64,000 bases of DNA, taken from the NCBI GenBank assembly GCA_039978895.1, contig JBDWAL010000025.1, positions 248,001-312,000 on the forward strand. The letters are read 5' to 3'. Positions 50,190 through 60,270 of the stretch are shown one piece after another (the stretch's first letter is position 1; each line of letters begins with the position of its first letter). The notes beneath the pieces are model-generated. The model was not told the DNA's origin. It worked only from the letters and a program-made list of their open reading frames with translations, and did not search any database. This DNA comes from Aliishimia sp039978895. GTDB lineage: Bacteria; Pseudomonadota; Alphaproteobacteria; Rhodobacterales; Rhodobacteraceae. The translations under genes and the position numbers were made by a program.

Positions 50190-50560
50190 TGGCTGCTGGA
50201 AGCATTTCAGTCACTCTTGGTGGGGCTTCATACAACATGAAGCCCGCCTACCTGTCGATGCGCGACATCGAAGACCGAACGGGTTTGACCATTTCGGAGT
50301 TGCTTGAACTGGTTGTTGCTCAACGCTTGAAGATCGAAGAGGCGACACTTGTGGTTTGGTATGCGTGCCAGGCGGCGGGGGAAGACTTCAGTTCTGTTGA
50401 ATCTGTTGGCGGTGCCATTTTTGAGGAGCGTTTGAGCAGCCCGTCGTTGCAGGCGTCTTTGTCGAAGTTCTTTTTGGCGTGTTTGTACGCTCCGAAAGAT
50501 GCAAAAAAAAAGTTCGACGAAGAAGTGGCTCCGATCATCAACCAGACCGAGGCTGGTTGA
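50189..50560 (+). CDS. Tail assembly chaperone (GTA gp10 type), frameshift donor
   Basis: 123 residues. MKPAYLSMRDIEDRTGLTI and the following helix match the GTA_gp10-like tail assembly chaperones. Residues 106-108 are AAA AAA AAG lysines in a run of nine As, which hold a slippery heptamer A AAA AAG (50506-50512). A -1 shift there joins this frame to the next, giving a 166-residue product, like lambda G and GT. Confidence 0.85.
   Translation: MAAGSISVTLGGASYNMKPAYLSMRDIEDRTGLTISELLELVVAQRLKIEEATLVVWYACQAAGEDFSSVESVGGAIFEERLSSPSLQASLSKFFLACLYAPKDAKKKFDEEVAPIINQTEAG
50506..50512 (+). promoter_or_regulatory. -1 programmed frameshift site A AAA AAG
   Basis: The zero frame reads GCA AAA AAA AAG TTC; slipping back one base at AAG continues in the frame that leads, without stop, through the next small tail gene to 50688. 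The heptamer is the same as in dnaX. Position at the end of the first tail chaperone gene is where most long-tailed phages have it. Confidence 0.75.
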
Positions 50561-50568
50561 CCACAACA

Positions 50569-50688
50569 ATGTCTCATGCCGTCGTTTATCTGGATTGGAC
50601 GCCGTCCGAATTCTGGAAGTCTACTCCGCGTGAGTTTTGGGCCGTGCAAGCGCTTCATCTCAAGAAAATGCAAACACAATCACAATGA
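50569..50688 (+). CDS. Second tail chaperone (rcc01693-like), frameshift acceptor
   Basis: 39 residues when started at ATG 50569 (MSHAVVYLDWTPSEFWKSTP, then REFWAVQ). The tryptophan-rich pattern with sPxEFW and TPxEFW resembles the small tail assembly chaperone of Rhodobacter GTA. The frame is open upstream to the slippery site, so it may be made mainly as a fusion. It overlaps the tape measure gene by ATGA. Confidence 0.75.
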   Translation: MSHAVVYLDWTPSEFWKSTPREFWAVQALHLKKMQTQSQ

Positions 50689-53600
50689 CAACCGAACGCC
50701 TGCACACTGAATACACGGCTGACACGCGCAATTTCCGGCGTGGGGCGCGTGTCTATGATCAGTCACTTGCTCGACAGGAACGGCTGACAAACACCCGATT
50801 GTCGCGGATTGATCAACGTTGGGACAGATCGACCCGCTCGATTTTGGCCACGCGCACGGCTTTGTCGGGGTTGTCGGTCATTATCGGCGGCTCGGCATTG
50901 GTTCAATTGCGCAACTACGGCGAAGGTTGGCGGGATGTTGAACGTCGGTTGGACTCAATTGGCGAGGCGTCGGTTGGTGCGCAACGCAACCTGGTAGCAC
51001 TTGCTTTGCGAACGCGCGGGGCAATTGGTGGCACCGTCGCGGCGGTCCAGCGTTTGGCGAAATCCACCGGCGACGGCATAGAAATCACATCACGGCGCGT
51101 CGAGACCCTGCAGAAACTCTTGGCGTCAGCCGGGGCGAGCGGGTCTGAACGCGCGTCCGTTTCGTTGCAATTGGGGCAAGCGCTGCAATCTGGGGTGCTG
51201 TCTGGTGATGAATTTAGGTCCATCCGGGAAAACTCGCCAGTTGAATTTCTGGATACGTTGGCAAAGGCAGCAGGCACCACCCGTGCGGAGTTAAAGGATT
51301 TCGCCGAAGATCAACTGCTGACAACGGACATCGTTTTGAAGGCACTGGACGGGCTGTCCTCAACGGCTGATCAAAAGTTCGGTGCGTTGGCGATTTCCGG
51401 TGAGGAGGCATTCAACGTGCTGACAACCGGGCTGACAGCCTATGTTGGGAACGTTGACAAGACGTTGGGTGCAACAGAAACGATCAACACCTCGCTCGTC
51501 AAAGTGGGCGAGTATTTGAGCGAAGCCTCTGTTGAGACAGACACCTTTGTGAAATCGATCAAGATTGTCGGAACTGTCGCTTTGGCGATTGCGGGAAGTC
51601 GGGGCCTTGGTGCTTTGAATTCGGCGTACCAACGATCTGCACAGGTGGCCGGATTTGCCGCGCAAGAAGCACAAAAAGAAGTGGCGGTGAGCGGCAAAAA
51701 GGTTGTTGCAGCGCGACAGGAACTTGCGGCGCAAAAGGCACTTTTGGCCTCTCGCCAAACGGATTTGATCTTACGCCAAACAGCGGGTCGCAAAACAGTC
51801 CGACTTGAGCGCCAGATTGCAATCTCCAGAACCAAGGTCACACAAGCGACAACCGCGCTTGCGGGGGCCGAAGTGCGGGCCGTCACAGCCACGGACAGGT
51901 TCACAGCGGCGCAACTGCGGCTTTCGTTCGCTGCACGTGCCACAGCAAGTGCTCTGCGCACTGCAAGCAGTGTTTTGGCCTTCTTTGGTGGCCCGCTTGG
52001 GTTGGCGATCACGGCACTGGCGACATTGCCTCTTTTGGTCCAGGACGTCGAAGATCGGTTGGAGAACTTTCGCGGTGCCGCCGACAAAGCCCAGCAGGCG
52101 ATGGATCGGTATGCCGACGCGTCCAAGCGGGCGGGCCAAGAACAAGACAGCCTCGGCGGCAAGATCAGCGATGCTACATCCGAAATGTTGCGGCAATCAC
52201 GGGTGTCGCTGCAAGACGCACTTGGTGATTTGCAGGCTCAGCAGGCGGAAATTCTCGACGATTTGCGCGGGGTTGGCCTGTTCAACACGTCAGATATCAC
52301 AGCACCGTTGGGAACTTTGGAACTGGAGTTGCAGCGCCTTTACACTCAATATGGTGGTGAAAATCAGTTTTTGTCTGGCGCGGTTCAGGGGCTGAAGGAC
52401 TTGAAAGCGGGAACTGCGGATCTGCAAGTGCTCTCGGCTGCTTTGAACGATGTCCGTTCGGTGGGCGATGAAGCATTCCAAAAATACGACGCATATATGC
52501 AGGCCTTGCAGGACAATTCCGGCATTGAAGCTGCGCGGCAATCTTTGTTGGATTACGCACAGGCCACGGGTGTTTTTGCGACAGAAATTGAGACCATTTC
52601 CAACGCGCAGGGTCCAGAAAACCTGCGGCTAGGCTTCGAAAATTTGGCGATTGCAGTTTTTGATGCTGCGACAGCGTCAAGGTTGTTGGGCGACGATGGC
52701 GTGGCCGCAATAGGTGCGGCGGCGCAACAACTCGCGCAGGGAGAGTTGCGTGCAAACCTGATGCGGGCTGAACTTGAAGGCAACACGGGAGAGGCGGATC
52801 GTCTGCGTGCGGCCCTTCTGGAAGCCACCGGGCAGGCTGAAGCTCTGGCAAACACTGATCTTGCATCACCCATCACAACTGCAGCCAATGAAGCGTCTCG
52901 ATTGGCCAAAAATCTGGCTGCGGCACGTAGCCTGAGACTTGAAAAACTCACGGGTGGGAACCCAGATTTTTTCGATCCGCGTAATGAAAGCGGCAACGCC
53001 GGTACACTACCCCGAAAACGAGCAGCACCGGCCAACAACGACTTCAACGTAAAACCGAAAAAAGCAAAATCCGGTTCCGGTGGATCATCTGCGGCTGGCC
53101 AAAATGCGGCCTCGGCAGAACGAGATTTAGCCGCGGCGCGCGGGCTTTTGGTTGAGAATGGTCAGAAGGCGCTGTTCATCGAGACAGAGCTGGCGTCGGA
53201 ACGCGAACGTTTGCGCAATTTGCTGCCCTCGCTGACCAAACTTGGATTGTCTCGCGCTGACGCAGAAGCTGTGCTCAATTCAGAACTTGAACGAACTGAA
53301 GAGCGCTTGAAACGTGTTCAAACTGCAAGCGAGCAATCTGCAGAAACCTTCGCGCAAGGCATCCTGTCCGAAATTCGAAATGCCGATGATTTGGGTGATG
53401 CCATTTCCCGTATCGGGGACCGGCTCTTGGACTTGGCGTTGGATCCCGTCTTCGACCAATTGGCAAAGCAATTTGGCAGCCTGTTCTCAGGTGGTGGAAG
53501 CGGGCAGGGGTTCTCGTTTGGCAACCTGTTCAGCGGTCTGTTTGGCGGCTTTCGAGAAAACGGCGGGTCTGTATCTGCGGGTCGCGCCTATGTGGTCGGT

Positions 53601-53855
53601 GAAAAGCGTCCGGAACTATTTGTTCCAGGGCGCAGCGGGACAATTGTTCCCAGTGTTCCAACCATGCCGAGCGCACCTGTTTCGGCTGCAGCCAGTTCAA
53701 CACAAACGCTGCAACTTGAGTTGGTAGGTGGCCCACTGATCATCGGTGACAGTGGTGCAGTGATGGCAGAAGTCGACTTGCGCGTTGCAACCGGTGTCGG
53801 GGCTGGATTGAGCCAAAATAATTCAATGATCCTTCAAAAGCAGAGGCGGAAGTGA
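50685..53855 (+). CDS. Tape measure protein
   Basis: 1056 residues. Long alanine-rich helices, a conserved GQALQSGVLSGDEFRSIREN segment near 180 (tape measure domain), a hydrophobic stretch near 430 (FFGGPLGLAITALATLPLL), and a C-terminal GGSVSAGRAYVVGEKRPELF motif shared with lambda H-like proteins. Sets tail length. The ATG at 50685 overlaps the chaperone stop. Confidence 0.92.
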   Translation: MTTERLHTEYTADTRNFRRGARVYDQSLARQERLTNTRLSRIDQRWDRSTRSILATRTALSGLSVIIGGSALVQLRNYGEGWRDVERRLDSIGEASVGAQRNLVALALRTRGAIGGTVAAVQRLAKSTGDGIEITSRRVETLQKLLASAGASGSERASVSLQLGQALQSGVLSGDEFRSIRENSPVEFLDTLAKAAGTTRAELKDFAEDQLLTTDIVLKALDGLSSTADQKFGALAISGEEAFNVLTTGLTAYVGNVDKTLGATETINTSLVKVGEYLSEASVETDTFVKSIKIVGTVALAIAGSRGLGALNSAYQRSAQVAGFAAQEAQKEVAVSGKKVVAARQELAAQKALLASRQTDLILRQTAGRKTVRLERQIAISRTKVTQATTALAGAEVRAVTATDRFTAAQLRLSFAARATASALRTASSVLAFFGGPLGLAITALATLPLLVQDVEDRLENFRGAADKAQQAMDRYADASKRAGQEQDSLGGKISDATSEMLRQSRVSLQDALGDLQAQQAEILDDLRGVGLFNTSDITAPLGTLELELQRLYTQYGGENQFLSGAVQGLKDLKAGTADLQVLSAALNDVRSVGDEAFQKYDAYMQALQDNSGIEAARQSLLDYAQATGVFATEIETISNAQGPENLRLGFENLAIAVFDAATASRLLGDDGVAAIGAAAQQLAQGELRANLMRAELEGNTGEADRLRAALLEATGQAEALANTDLASPITTAANEASRLAKNLAAARSLRLEKLTGGNPDFFDPRNESGNAGTLPRKRAAPANNDFNVKPKKAKSGSGGSSAAGQNAASAERDLAAARGLLVENGQKALFIETELASERERLRNLLPSLTKLGLSRADAEAVLNSELERTEERLKRVQTASEQSAETFAQGILSEIRNADDLGDAISRIGDRLLDLALDPVFDQLAKQFGSLFSGGGSGQGFSFGNLFSGLFGGFRENGGSVSAGRAYVVGEKRPELFVPGRSGTIVPSVPTMPSAPVSAAASSTQTLQLELVGGPLIIGDSGAVMAEVDLRVATGVGAGLSQNNSMILQKQRRK

Positions 53856-54562
53856 TGGCGATTATCGAACTCACTGACCGACTTGACTACCTGAGCGCGC
53901 ATCAAAATTTTTGGCTTGATGGAAGCTCGACCGGCGTTCAAGGACTGGACGGACGCCAAGAAGTTATCTTCACCGAAAACCGCGTTTGGAATGGTCAGAT
54001 TGATCTTGTTCCGATGCTTGGTGGAGACAAGATGGCCGCGCGTACAATTGGCACAAGATTGCGGGGCCGTGCCAATCGCTTGCGCGTTCCGGTCGATAAT
54101 CGAGGCACCATTCGGGCAATCGGGTCAGAAGCCGACTTTTTGAAATCCATTGGTGCATCCGATGGTGACATTGCAAATGGATATTCCGCGTTTGCAGATG
54201 GCGCACAGTTTGCGGATGGGTCTGGTTATGCGCTGCCAGAATTCGGCGAGCCTGTATTGGGTCAAGCTTTGGGGCAGGGCGACAGTCTGACCATCTTTGA
54301 CGGGTTTGTTGGTCGCAATATTGTCGTTGGCGCAAGGTTCTCGATTGATGACTTTCTATATGAGGTCACCGCCAATACATTTGGTCGGGTTGAGTTTTCG
54401 CCACCAGCGCGTGCGTCTGCTGCGAAGGGGCGTCTTGTCAACGTATCACGCCCCACAATTCTAACGCGGCTTAAAGAGGATTCCGGTTGGCGACCTTTTG
54501 AGCGAAATGCGCGGATCACGGAAGACATGAGCGTCGAATTGGTTGAGGCGTTTGATCGATGA
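53855..54562 (+). CDS. Minor tail (distal tail-like) protein
   Basis: 235 residues, beta-rich, rich in GADGA-like text (YSAFADGAQFADGSGYAL). Position directly after the tape measure suggests the distal tail protein that attaches the tip. No signature motif is recognised by eye. Confidence 0.65.
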   Translation: MAIIELTDRLDYLSAHQNFWLDGSSTGVQGLDGRQEVIFTENRVWNGQIDLVPMLGGDKMAARTIGTRLRGRANRLRVPVDNRGTIRAIGSEADFLKSIGASDGDIANGYSAFADGAQFADGSGYALPEFGEPVLGQALGQGDSLTIFDGFVGRNIVVGARFSIDDFLYEVTANTFGRVEFSPPARASAAKGRLVNVSRPTILTRLKEDSGWRPFERNARITEDMSVELVEAFDR

Positions 54563-55179
54563 TCGAATTTCTTCAAGCACAACCCGAGCAATACCGCGAT
54601 CAAATTGGTGCGCTGCTGGCGCGCGAGGCGATCCAAATGGCGATCATGTTGCGGTTGGATTTCGCGTCTGAGCCGTTGCTTTTGAGCAATCGCAACATCC
54701 CGTTCACAGATCTGAAATGGGGTTATGAATGGGGGGCCGGTAGCGGGCTGTTGGTTGGCTTGCCAGACGTTGACGGTGGTGATGATCAACTCGCCCCGTT
54801 TCGCGAATATCGCCTTGGCCTACCAGCGGAATGGATCGAGGCGGATAATTGGGCCGCCGGACTTGTCCAGATGGTGGGAGACGTGCGGGAGTATCGAGGT
54901 CGCGACAGCGGGTTATATGGTCAGATTTTCGATCCTGACACCAATGCGCCAGTCGGACACCCTTTTGCTTTTGACGTCGGCTTTATGGACCGCATGAGAG
55001 TGTCTTTCCCGCGCGGCGGTGCCATTGTCAGCCTCACGACGGAAAGCTTCATGGCGCGCAAAGGTGTGCCTGTCTATGGCATGTTGACTTACTTTGACCA
55101 GCGGCGGCGCGAACCGACGGACGAAGGTCTGCAGTTTGTCACCGAATCCGGCAACATCATCCAGTGGACTGACTGGTAG
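54559..55179 (+). CDS. Minor tail protein
   Basis: 206 residues. Begins with helices (EFLQAQPEQYRDQIGALL) then beta strands (DRMRVSFPRGGAIVSLTTE) and ends GNIIQWTDW. It resembles the second baseplate-hub component in GTA-like tails by position and size. Coupled by ATGA to the gene before it. Confidence 0.65.
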   Translation: MIEFLQAQPEQYRDQIGALLAREAIQMAIMLRLDFASEPLLLSNRNIPFTDLKWGYEWGAGSGLLVGLPDVDGGDDQLAPFREYRLGLPAEWIEADNWAAGLVQMVGDVREYRGRDSGLYGQIFDPDTNAPVGHPFAFDVGFMDRMRVSFPRGGAIVSLTTESFMARKGVPVYGMLTYFDQRRREPTDEGLQFVTESGNIIQWTDW

Positions 55180-55180
55180 A

Positions 55181-55567
55181 ATGTTCTCTCACTTCATCGA
55201 AATGACCCGCTGCGAACCTTTCGAGTGGGGCCAAAACGATTGCGCGCTGTGGTGTGCATCTGCCGTGAAGTTTGTCACCGGCTTCGATCCGGCCAGCGAT
55301 TTGCGCGGCACCTACAAAACACAATTTGAGTGCCGTCAGAAAATCATCCGTGCGGGTGGCCTTCTGCGCTTGATCCAGCCGCGTATGATCGCGCCTGCAA
55401 TATGCGACTTTGACCAGACGTTGGATGGCGTTGCCGTAGTGCGCGCCGACCGGCGCCAGCTTTGTGCTCTGATCGTGCAGGGGCGTGCGGTTCTTCGGAT
55501 GGAAACTGGACTGCGGCTGGTTGACGACTTTGAGATTGTGCGGGGGTGGTCATGCCTCAAGCACTAG
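55181..55567 (+). CDS. NlpC/P60-like tail protein (DUF6950 type)
   Basis: 128 residues. WGQNDCALWCASAVKFVTGF places a cysteine as in NlpC/P60 tail-associated peptidases, but the usual second-domain histidine is not clear. It probably helps cross the cell wall. It overlaps the next gene by 16 bases. Confidence 0.72.
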   Translation: MFSHFIEMTRCEPFEWGQNDCALWCASAVKFVTGFDPASDLRGTYKTQFECRQKIIRAGGLLRLIQPRMIAPAICDFDQTLDGVAVVRADRRQLCALIVQGRAVLRMETGLRLVDDFEIVRGWSCLKH

Positions 55568-57588
55568 CTTTCATCTTGCCCAGCACATTTGCGGCGGGCG
55601 GATCGGCGGCCTTGTTTTCAGCGGCGGGTTCACTGACCTTCGCGGGTGCAGCTGTGAGTATCGGCAGCGCTTTTCTGATCAACAGCGTGATCCGCCCGGA
55701 CACACCCAGCGGCGCGCGCCCAGAGAATGCGCAGATCAACAGCAAGACGTCCACGGGTGCTCGAATGCGGCACTACGGCATTGTGAAAGTCGGCGGCGTC
55801 GTTGTCTTCCACCGGGCTTCTGAAGGCATCTCATATCGCATCATCGTGCATGGCCACGGTCAAGTGACGCAGACGCTGCAGCGGTTTTTGAATAATGTCC
55901 CGATCTCAACGGACGCGAGCGGTTTTGTGAGTGATGAGCAGTACCAGTACAAGCGCTCCCGCGTGCAACTGTTCGAGCGCTTGGGCTTGGTTCCAGAGAA
56001 CCATTACCAGCAAGTTTCTGATGTTTGGTCGGAGTGGACGTCAAATCATCGTTTGGATGGGCTTTGGTCCAGTTTGCTGGTCTGTGAAAGTGTTCCCGCC
56101 AGCAACTATCGAGCAATGTATCCTCGCAACGAACCCGAAATGTCGGTTTTGGCCGAGACGACAAAGTGCTTCGATCCACGTCTTGGGCAATTGGCTTTCA
56201 CAGAAAACATGGCCCTAGCGATTGCTGATTATGTGGCGTCACCCGACGGTTTCAACCGCCCCGATGCATTTGAAGATGCGGACATCGTTGAACAGGCCGA
56301 CATCTGCGACCGTGACGTCGCTCTTGCGGCAGGTGGCACCGAAAAGTTGTTTCGCGTCAGCGCGACCTACCTGCTCAATGAAAAGCCGCAGGATGTTTTG
56401 GGGCGAATGCTGGAAGCCTGTGCCGGCCGCATTCGCCTCAAACCAACGGGCAAGGTCGGCCTGAAGGTCGGGGTCTGGACGCCGCCCGAATTTGTTCTGA
56501 AATATGCTGATGTCGTTGAGGTGCGAGACGTAAACAGCGGACCTGATATTTTGGATCGCTACAACGTCTTGCCTGCGCGTTTCAACAGTCATGACCTTGG
56601 GCACATCGAGGTTGATGCGGAAATCTGGCGCGATAGCGCGCGAATTGAAGAAGACGGCGAAGAATTACTAGGGCAAGACAAAAACCTGCTGATGAGTCCT
56701 TCGCATCGCCAGACCCGACATGCTTTGCAAGTCCACATGGAGCGGGAAAACACGCGGCAGGAGGTGTCGCTCCTGTGCAAAGCCAGCGCGTTTCCCGCGA
56801 TTTACGAAGACGTCGTTCGATTGGATATCCCGCAACTCGGCTTAGAGGGCGACTTTGAGGTTGAGCAACATGGACTGAATTTTGAAAATGGGATGTTGCG
56901 CGCCGTTTCCCTGACGTTGCGACTGGTCAGTTCGGGGGCGTTTTCCCTGTCTTTGGAACAGCAAGGAAACGTGCAGACACTGCCCGAACCTGACACGCCA
57001 TCGGGCGTTCCGTTGCCTGGGAATGTGACTGCGGCATCGGCGGGCGTGCAGGCCGCACAGAACACGTTTGTCGCTGGCATCGCCGTCGCGTGGCAAGCAC
57101 CGCCAAGTGATGCGTTGACGCCGGTGGTGCAAGTCAGTTTGCAAGGCGCAGAAGATTGGCGCGATGTGTCTGTTGGGGACGGGGTTACATCAATCAACAT
57201 TCCGGGTCTGATCGCAGGCCAGTTTTACGATGTCTCGGTCGCATTTGTGACGCCGGGTGATGTTCTCGGCGTGGCCGTGATCGTGCCAGGTATCGAAGCG
57301 GCGGCGGTTACATCGACACCGCTGCCTCCCACAAACTTGACGATTCAGGACGCGGGCGCTGGAACGGCTCTGGTCAACCTGACGGCGTCCGCTTCTGACA
57401 GCCTCTGGAAGACAGAAATCTATCGGGACGGATCCTTGATTGGCACGCTTTATGCAGGGCCTGAAGAGGCGATCTCATTTGTGGACGACAGCGGAGCGGG
57501 CACGTTTTCTTGGGCTGCTCGATCCGTAAATGTCTCAAACCTGCCATCCAATTCTGACGCAGGTCCAGTGGTTCAAGCCATTGCTTAA
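55552..57588 (+). CDS. Tail tip J-like (host specificity) protein
   Basis: 678 residues. A glycine/alanine hydrophobic start (FILPSTFAAGGSAALFSAAG) is typical of J/TipJ proteins. The tip domain follows (about 80-450), then fibronectin-like strands (VAWQAPPSDALTP) near 500-590 and another near 600-678 with SLIGTLYAGPEE. Forms the central tail tip that meets the host receptor. Confidence 0.82.
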   Translation: MPQALAFILPSTFAAGGSAALFSAAGSLTFAGAAVSIGSAFLINSVIRPDTPSGARPENAQINSKTSTGARMRHYGIVKVGGVVVFHRASEGISYRIIVHGHGQVTQTLQRFLNNVPISTDASGFVSDEQYQYKRSRVQLFERLGLVPENHYQQVSDVWSEWTSNHRLDGLWSSLLVCESVPASNYRAMYPRNEPEMSVLAETTKCFDPRLGQLAFTENMALAIADYVASPDGFNRPDAFEDADIVEQADICDRDVALAAGGTEKLFRVSATYLLNEKPQDVLGRMLEACAGRIRLKPTGKVGLKVGVWTPPEFVLKYADVVEVRDVNSGPDILDRYNVLPARFNSHDLGHIEVDAEIWRDSARIEEDGEELLGQDKNLLMSPSHRQTRHALQVHMERENTRQEVSLLCKASAFPAIYEDVVRLDIPQLGLEGDFEVEQHGLNFENGMLRAVSLTLRLVSSGAFSLSLEQQGNVQTLPEPDTPSGVPLPGNVTAASAGVQAAQNTFVAGIAVAWQAPPSDALTPVVQVSLQGAEDWRDVSVGDGVTSINIPGLIAGQFYDVSVAFVTPGDVLGVAVIVPGIEAAAVTSTPLPPTNLTIQDAGAGTALVNLTASASDSLWKTEIYRDGSLIGTLYAGPEEAISFVDDSGAGTFSWAARSVNVSNLPSNSDAGPVVQAIA

Positions 57589-57606
57589 TTTAACAGGGGT
57601 AGCAGC

Positions 57607-59781
57607 ATGATTTTTCCACACGGTGGAGCCGCCGACATTTGGCGCGATTTAGAGCAAGGCCAAATCCACAACCCGGAAAAGTATCAGATCCGAGATTGGG
57701 GAAAACGCCTTGAGCTGCTGACGTCGTCAAACAATGTCACCACGTCAGATTGGATCAACGGGCAAGCCTATGCTGAGTTGCCAGATTGGATCGTTACAAA
57801 CGGCTACAGTGTTCCGGGCGATCTCGGGGCGGCGCTGTGGCACAAGAAATCGGCACAACCGAACCATTTGGGCAAGCGTCAGTTTACCAACGGGATTGAG
57901 CAGGCGTGGTATGAATTGGTCGTGCCAATTGTTTATCCTGAAATGCTTGGCGCAGATCGCACAGGTGTTTCGTTGAGCACAACGGCGTTTGCACAAGCGT
58001 TCTCCTATGCGATTGCCAAGGACATCACGGGTCGCAGTTCAGGCGTTTATAAAATTGACGGCTCGATTGCACCAGGCGCGCGTTGGGTTTGGGATTGGGG
58101 CAACACGCGGCTCAAACCCGACATCACCACCCCGGCAAATTACAACGAGATGATGCACTATCCGCTCAGTGCGCCTGTTCCTGGCACTGCGGTCGGCATG
58201 GGTGTTTATTGTGTGTTTGATTGTTCTGGCGGCACCGGATCGATCAACCATGGCTGGCTGTCTATCTTGGGCGCAAACACCGAGAACAGCATGCGAATGG
58301 AAAAGCGGTTGCTGATTCCAGAAGACATGGTTGCGATCTCTGCCACGACCAAAAGCTCTGACAGGATCAAGTGGGACATTCTTTCGATCCAAGATTTTGG
58401 CCATGGTTTGCTGCAGGGAGATATGCGCGAAGCAGCCGTCAAAATCCATCCATACACACGCTGGAATTTTAGGGAGCTGGAAATTGTTCGGTGTCTTGTC
58501 CCTCTGCAAAGTGGGCAATCGGGCCGAGGTTTCGATGACATTCTAGCGCAACAGTTGAAAATCTCTCGATCCTCGGGCCGGTCCATCATTCGCGGAACTG
58601 GATTTGAGGCGAACAACTTCTTCTTTATCGGCTTGGATGAGCAGGACTTTGAGCCACAAACGATGTCTCTTGTTGCGGGAAGTTTGAGTGCTGAGCTGTC
58701 TGCTGACAGCGCCCATGTCGTTGTGGGCAAAAGGCTGGCTTTCGAAAAAGGCGGTTTGGGCAAATCGGATGACACGCCGGGGTTCGCCCAGACTTCAATT
58801 GGTTTTGCGGCCACTGTTGTGTCCAAAAACGGGCTGACGGTCACATTCGACAGAGCGCCCGAGGAAAGTCACGCGGATCTGAATTTCGTGATCACGGATG
58901 CAAGCATTTTGATCGAGTCTGCGAATGTGAACGTGGTGCTATTCTACACGGAAAGACTGGTCGCAGAAGGTGTCGAAGTCGGCTTCAAGGGGCATTTGAA
59001 TTTGATGGGCTTCAAGCCATCCGGCGGGCCGCTCGCGAGCCTCTATGACAGCCCCATTGTGATCACCAGCCCGGAGGAAGCCTCGGTCACGTTTCAAACG
59101 CATGATGTCGGCATCAATTCGGAAACTGTCAAAAGTATTGTTGCCGTTGGATCGCAAAGAAACGGATCAGAATATTCACAGGCGACAGTTTCAATCGGAA
59201 TGGCGGGGGCACGCGGCAAAGCCGATTTGTACTCCGATCCGTTGCGCGTTGTGGAATTACGCGGATCAAACATCGCGGGCGGCTACGTCGATGCATCGTT
59301 CGACAGCAACCCGGAACTCAATCTCAGTGCGAAATTTAGCAGCGGGTTAGTGCAGTACACGCCGTTCAAAGACGGACCTCAATACTTGGTCGGTGGCACG
59401 ATTGGCAAAATGGCCACGAAACTGATTGCCGAGATTTCAACCGCATTGGCGAGTGGTGGATTCTCGGCAGTTGCCAATGACAGTTCGGCCAAAACACCAG
59501 GAACAAGTGGCAGCCTGAGACACAGTTACAATGGTACGGCTGGTGAATTGATCGGTGTCACCACATCCGTGTCTGGTCACGTATTGGGTGCTCTTGAACT
59601 TCGGTTCCAGAATGGATCGACCTTGGTTGGTTCCACTCGAATTTTGGCTCGGGGAAATGGCAGAAACTCAACAATCGTCGAGTGCCCAGCTGGTGTGATC
59701 GACCGCATTGCGATTTTTGCATTCGCAACTGAGGAATACACGTTGGACGAATTCACAATCGAACGTGTGCTGTCTGTCTGA
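57607..59781 (+). CDS. Tail spike/fibre with beta-helix domain
   Basis: 724 residues. The N-terminus (1-120) is an adaptor; then EMLGADRTGVSLSTTAFAQAF followed by SGVYKIDGSI resembles the pectate-lyase-3 start of beta-helical spikes, and long repeats of short beta strands follow. It probably binds or degrades surface polysaccharide. An enzymatic site is not visible. Confidence 0.75.
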   Translation: MIFPHGGAADIWRDLEQGQIHNPEKYQIRDWGKRLELLTSSNNVTTSDWINGQAYAELPDWIVTNGYSVPGDLGAALWHKKSAQPNHLGKRQFTNGIEQAWYELVVPIVYPEMLGADRTGVSLSTTAFAQAFSYAIAKDITGRSSGVYKIDGSIAPGARWVWDWGNTRLKPDITTPANYNEMMHYPLSAPVPGTAVGMGVYCVFDCSGGTGSINHGWLSILGANTENSMRMEKRLLIPEDMVAISATTKSSDRIKWDILSIQDFGHGLLQGDMREAAVKIHPYTRWNFRELEIVRCLVPLQSGQSGRGFDDILAQQLKISRSSGRSIIRGTGFEANNFFFIGLDEQDFEPQTMSLVAGSLSAELSADSAHVVVGKRLAFEKGGLGKSDDTPGFAQTSIGFAATVVSKNGLTVTFDRAPEESHADLNFVITDASILIESANVNVVLFYTERLVAEGVEVGFKGHLNLMGFKPSGGPLASLYDSPIVITSPEEASVTFQTHDVGINSETVKSIVAVGSQRNGSEYSQATVSIGMAGARGKADLYSDPLRVVELRGSNIAGGYVDASFDSNPELNLSAKFSSGLVQYTPFKDGPQYLVGGTIGKMATKLIAEISTALASGGFSAVANDSSAKTPGTSGSLRHSYNGTAGELIGVTTSVSGHVLGALELRFQNGSTLVGSTRILARGNGRNSTIVECPAGVIDRIAIFAFATEEYTLDEFTIERVLSV

Positions 59782-59868
59782 GGGGCGATGACAACGCCTC
59801 ATGCATGGCAGCGCGGCGGTCCTTTCGCGCCAATCCATATCCAAAATATCAAATAGGAGCTTTCTGAA

Positions 59869-60270
59869 ATGAGAGAACAACTAAACGGCGCGGAGGCTCT
59901 TCGCGACGGTCTCTTTCTTGTGGCCTCTGGGCTGGGCTTGATGCTCGAACCGCCGGTGTTGGTGGCGTGTATCTTGCTGTCTGTGGTTGGGGCCGTGGTC
60001 GGGAGAGGGTTTAGTCCGGCCATGGCCGCTCCGCGCGCCTACATTTTGACGTTGGCTGGCGGGGTGATCTTTGGCATCGGCTTGCTGTTGGTCGATCAAT
60101 CCTTGCACCAATCCGTCGATTGGTGGCCGGTCTTGCCGCCACAATTGATTGCAATCATCGCAGGTTTCATCGGGCCTTTGGCGCTGCCGTTGATCTTGAG
60201 GCGTTTTCCGATGTTGGCGGATCGGTTGATTGATCGATACTTGCCGGATGGATCGGAGGGCGAGAAATGA
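59869..60270 (+). CDS. Multi-pass membrane protein, probable holin
   Basis: 133 residues with about four hydrophobic segments (PVLVACILLSVVGAVVG, AYILTLAGGVIFGIGLLLV, LIAIIAGFIGPLALPLIL). It precedes the endolysin gene by an ATGA overlap, the holin position. GGAG precedes the ATG. Confidence 0.7.
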   Translation: MREQLNGAEALRDGLFLVASGLGLMLEPPVLVACILLSVVGAVVGRGFSPAMAAPRAYILTLAGGVIFGIGLLLVDQSLHQSVDWWPVLPPQLIAIIAGFIGPLALPLILRRFPMLADRLIDRYLPDGSEGEK

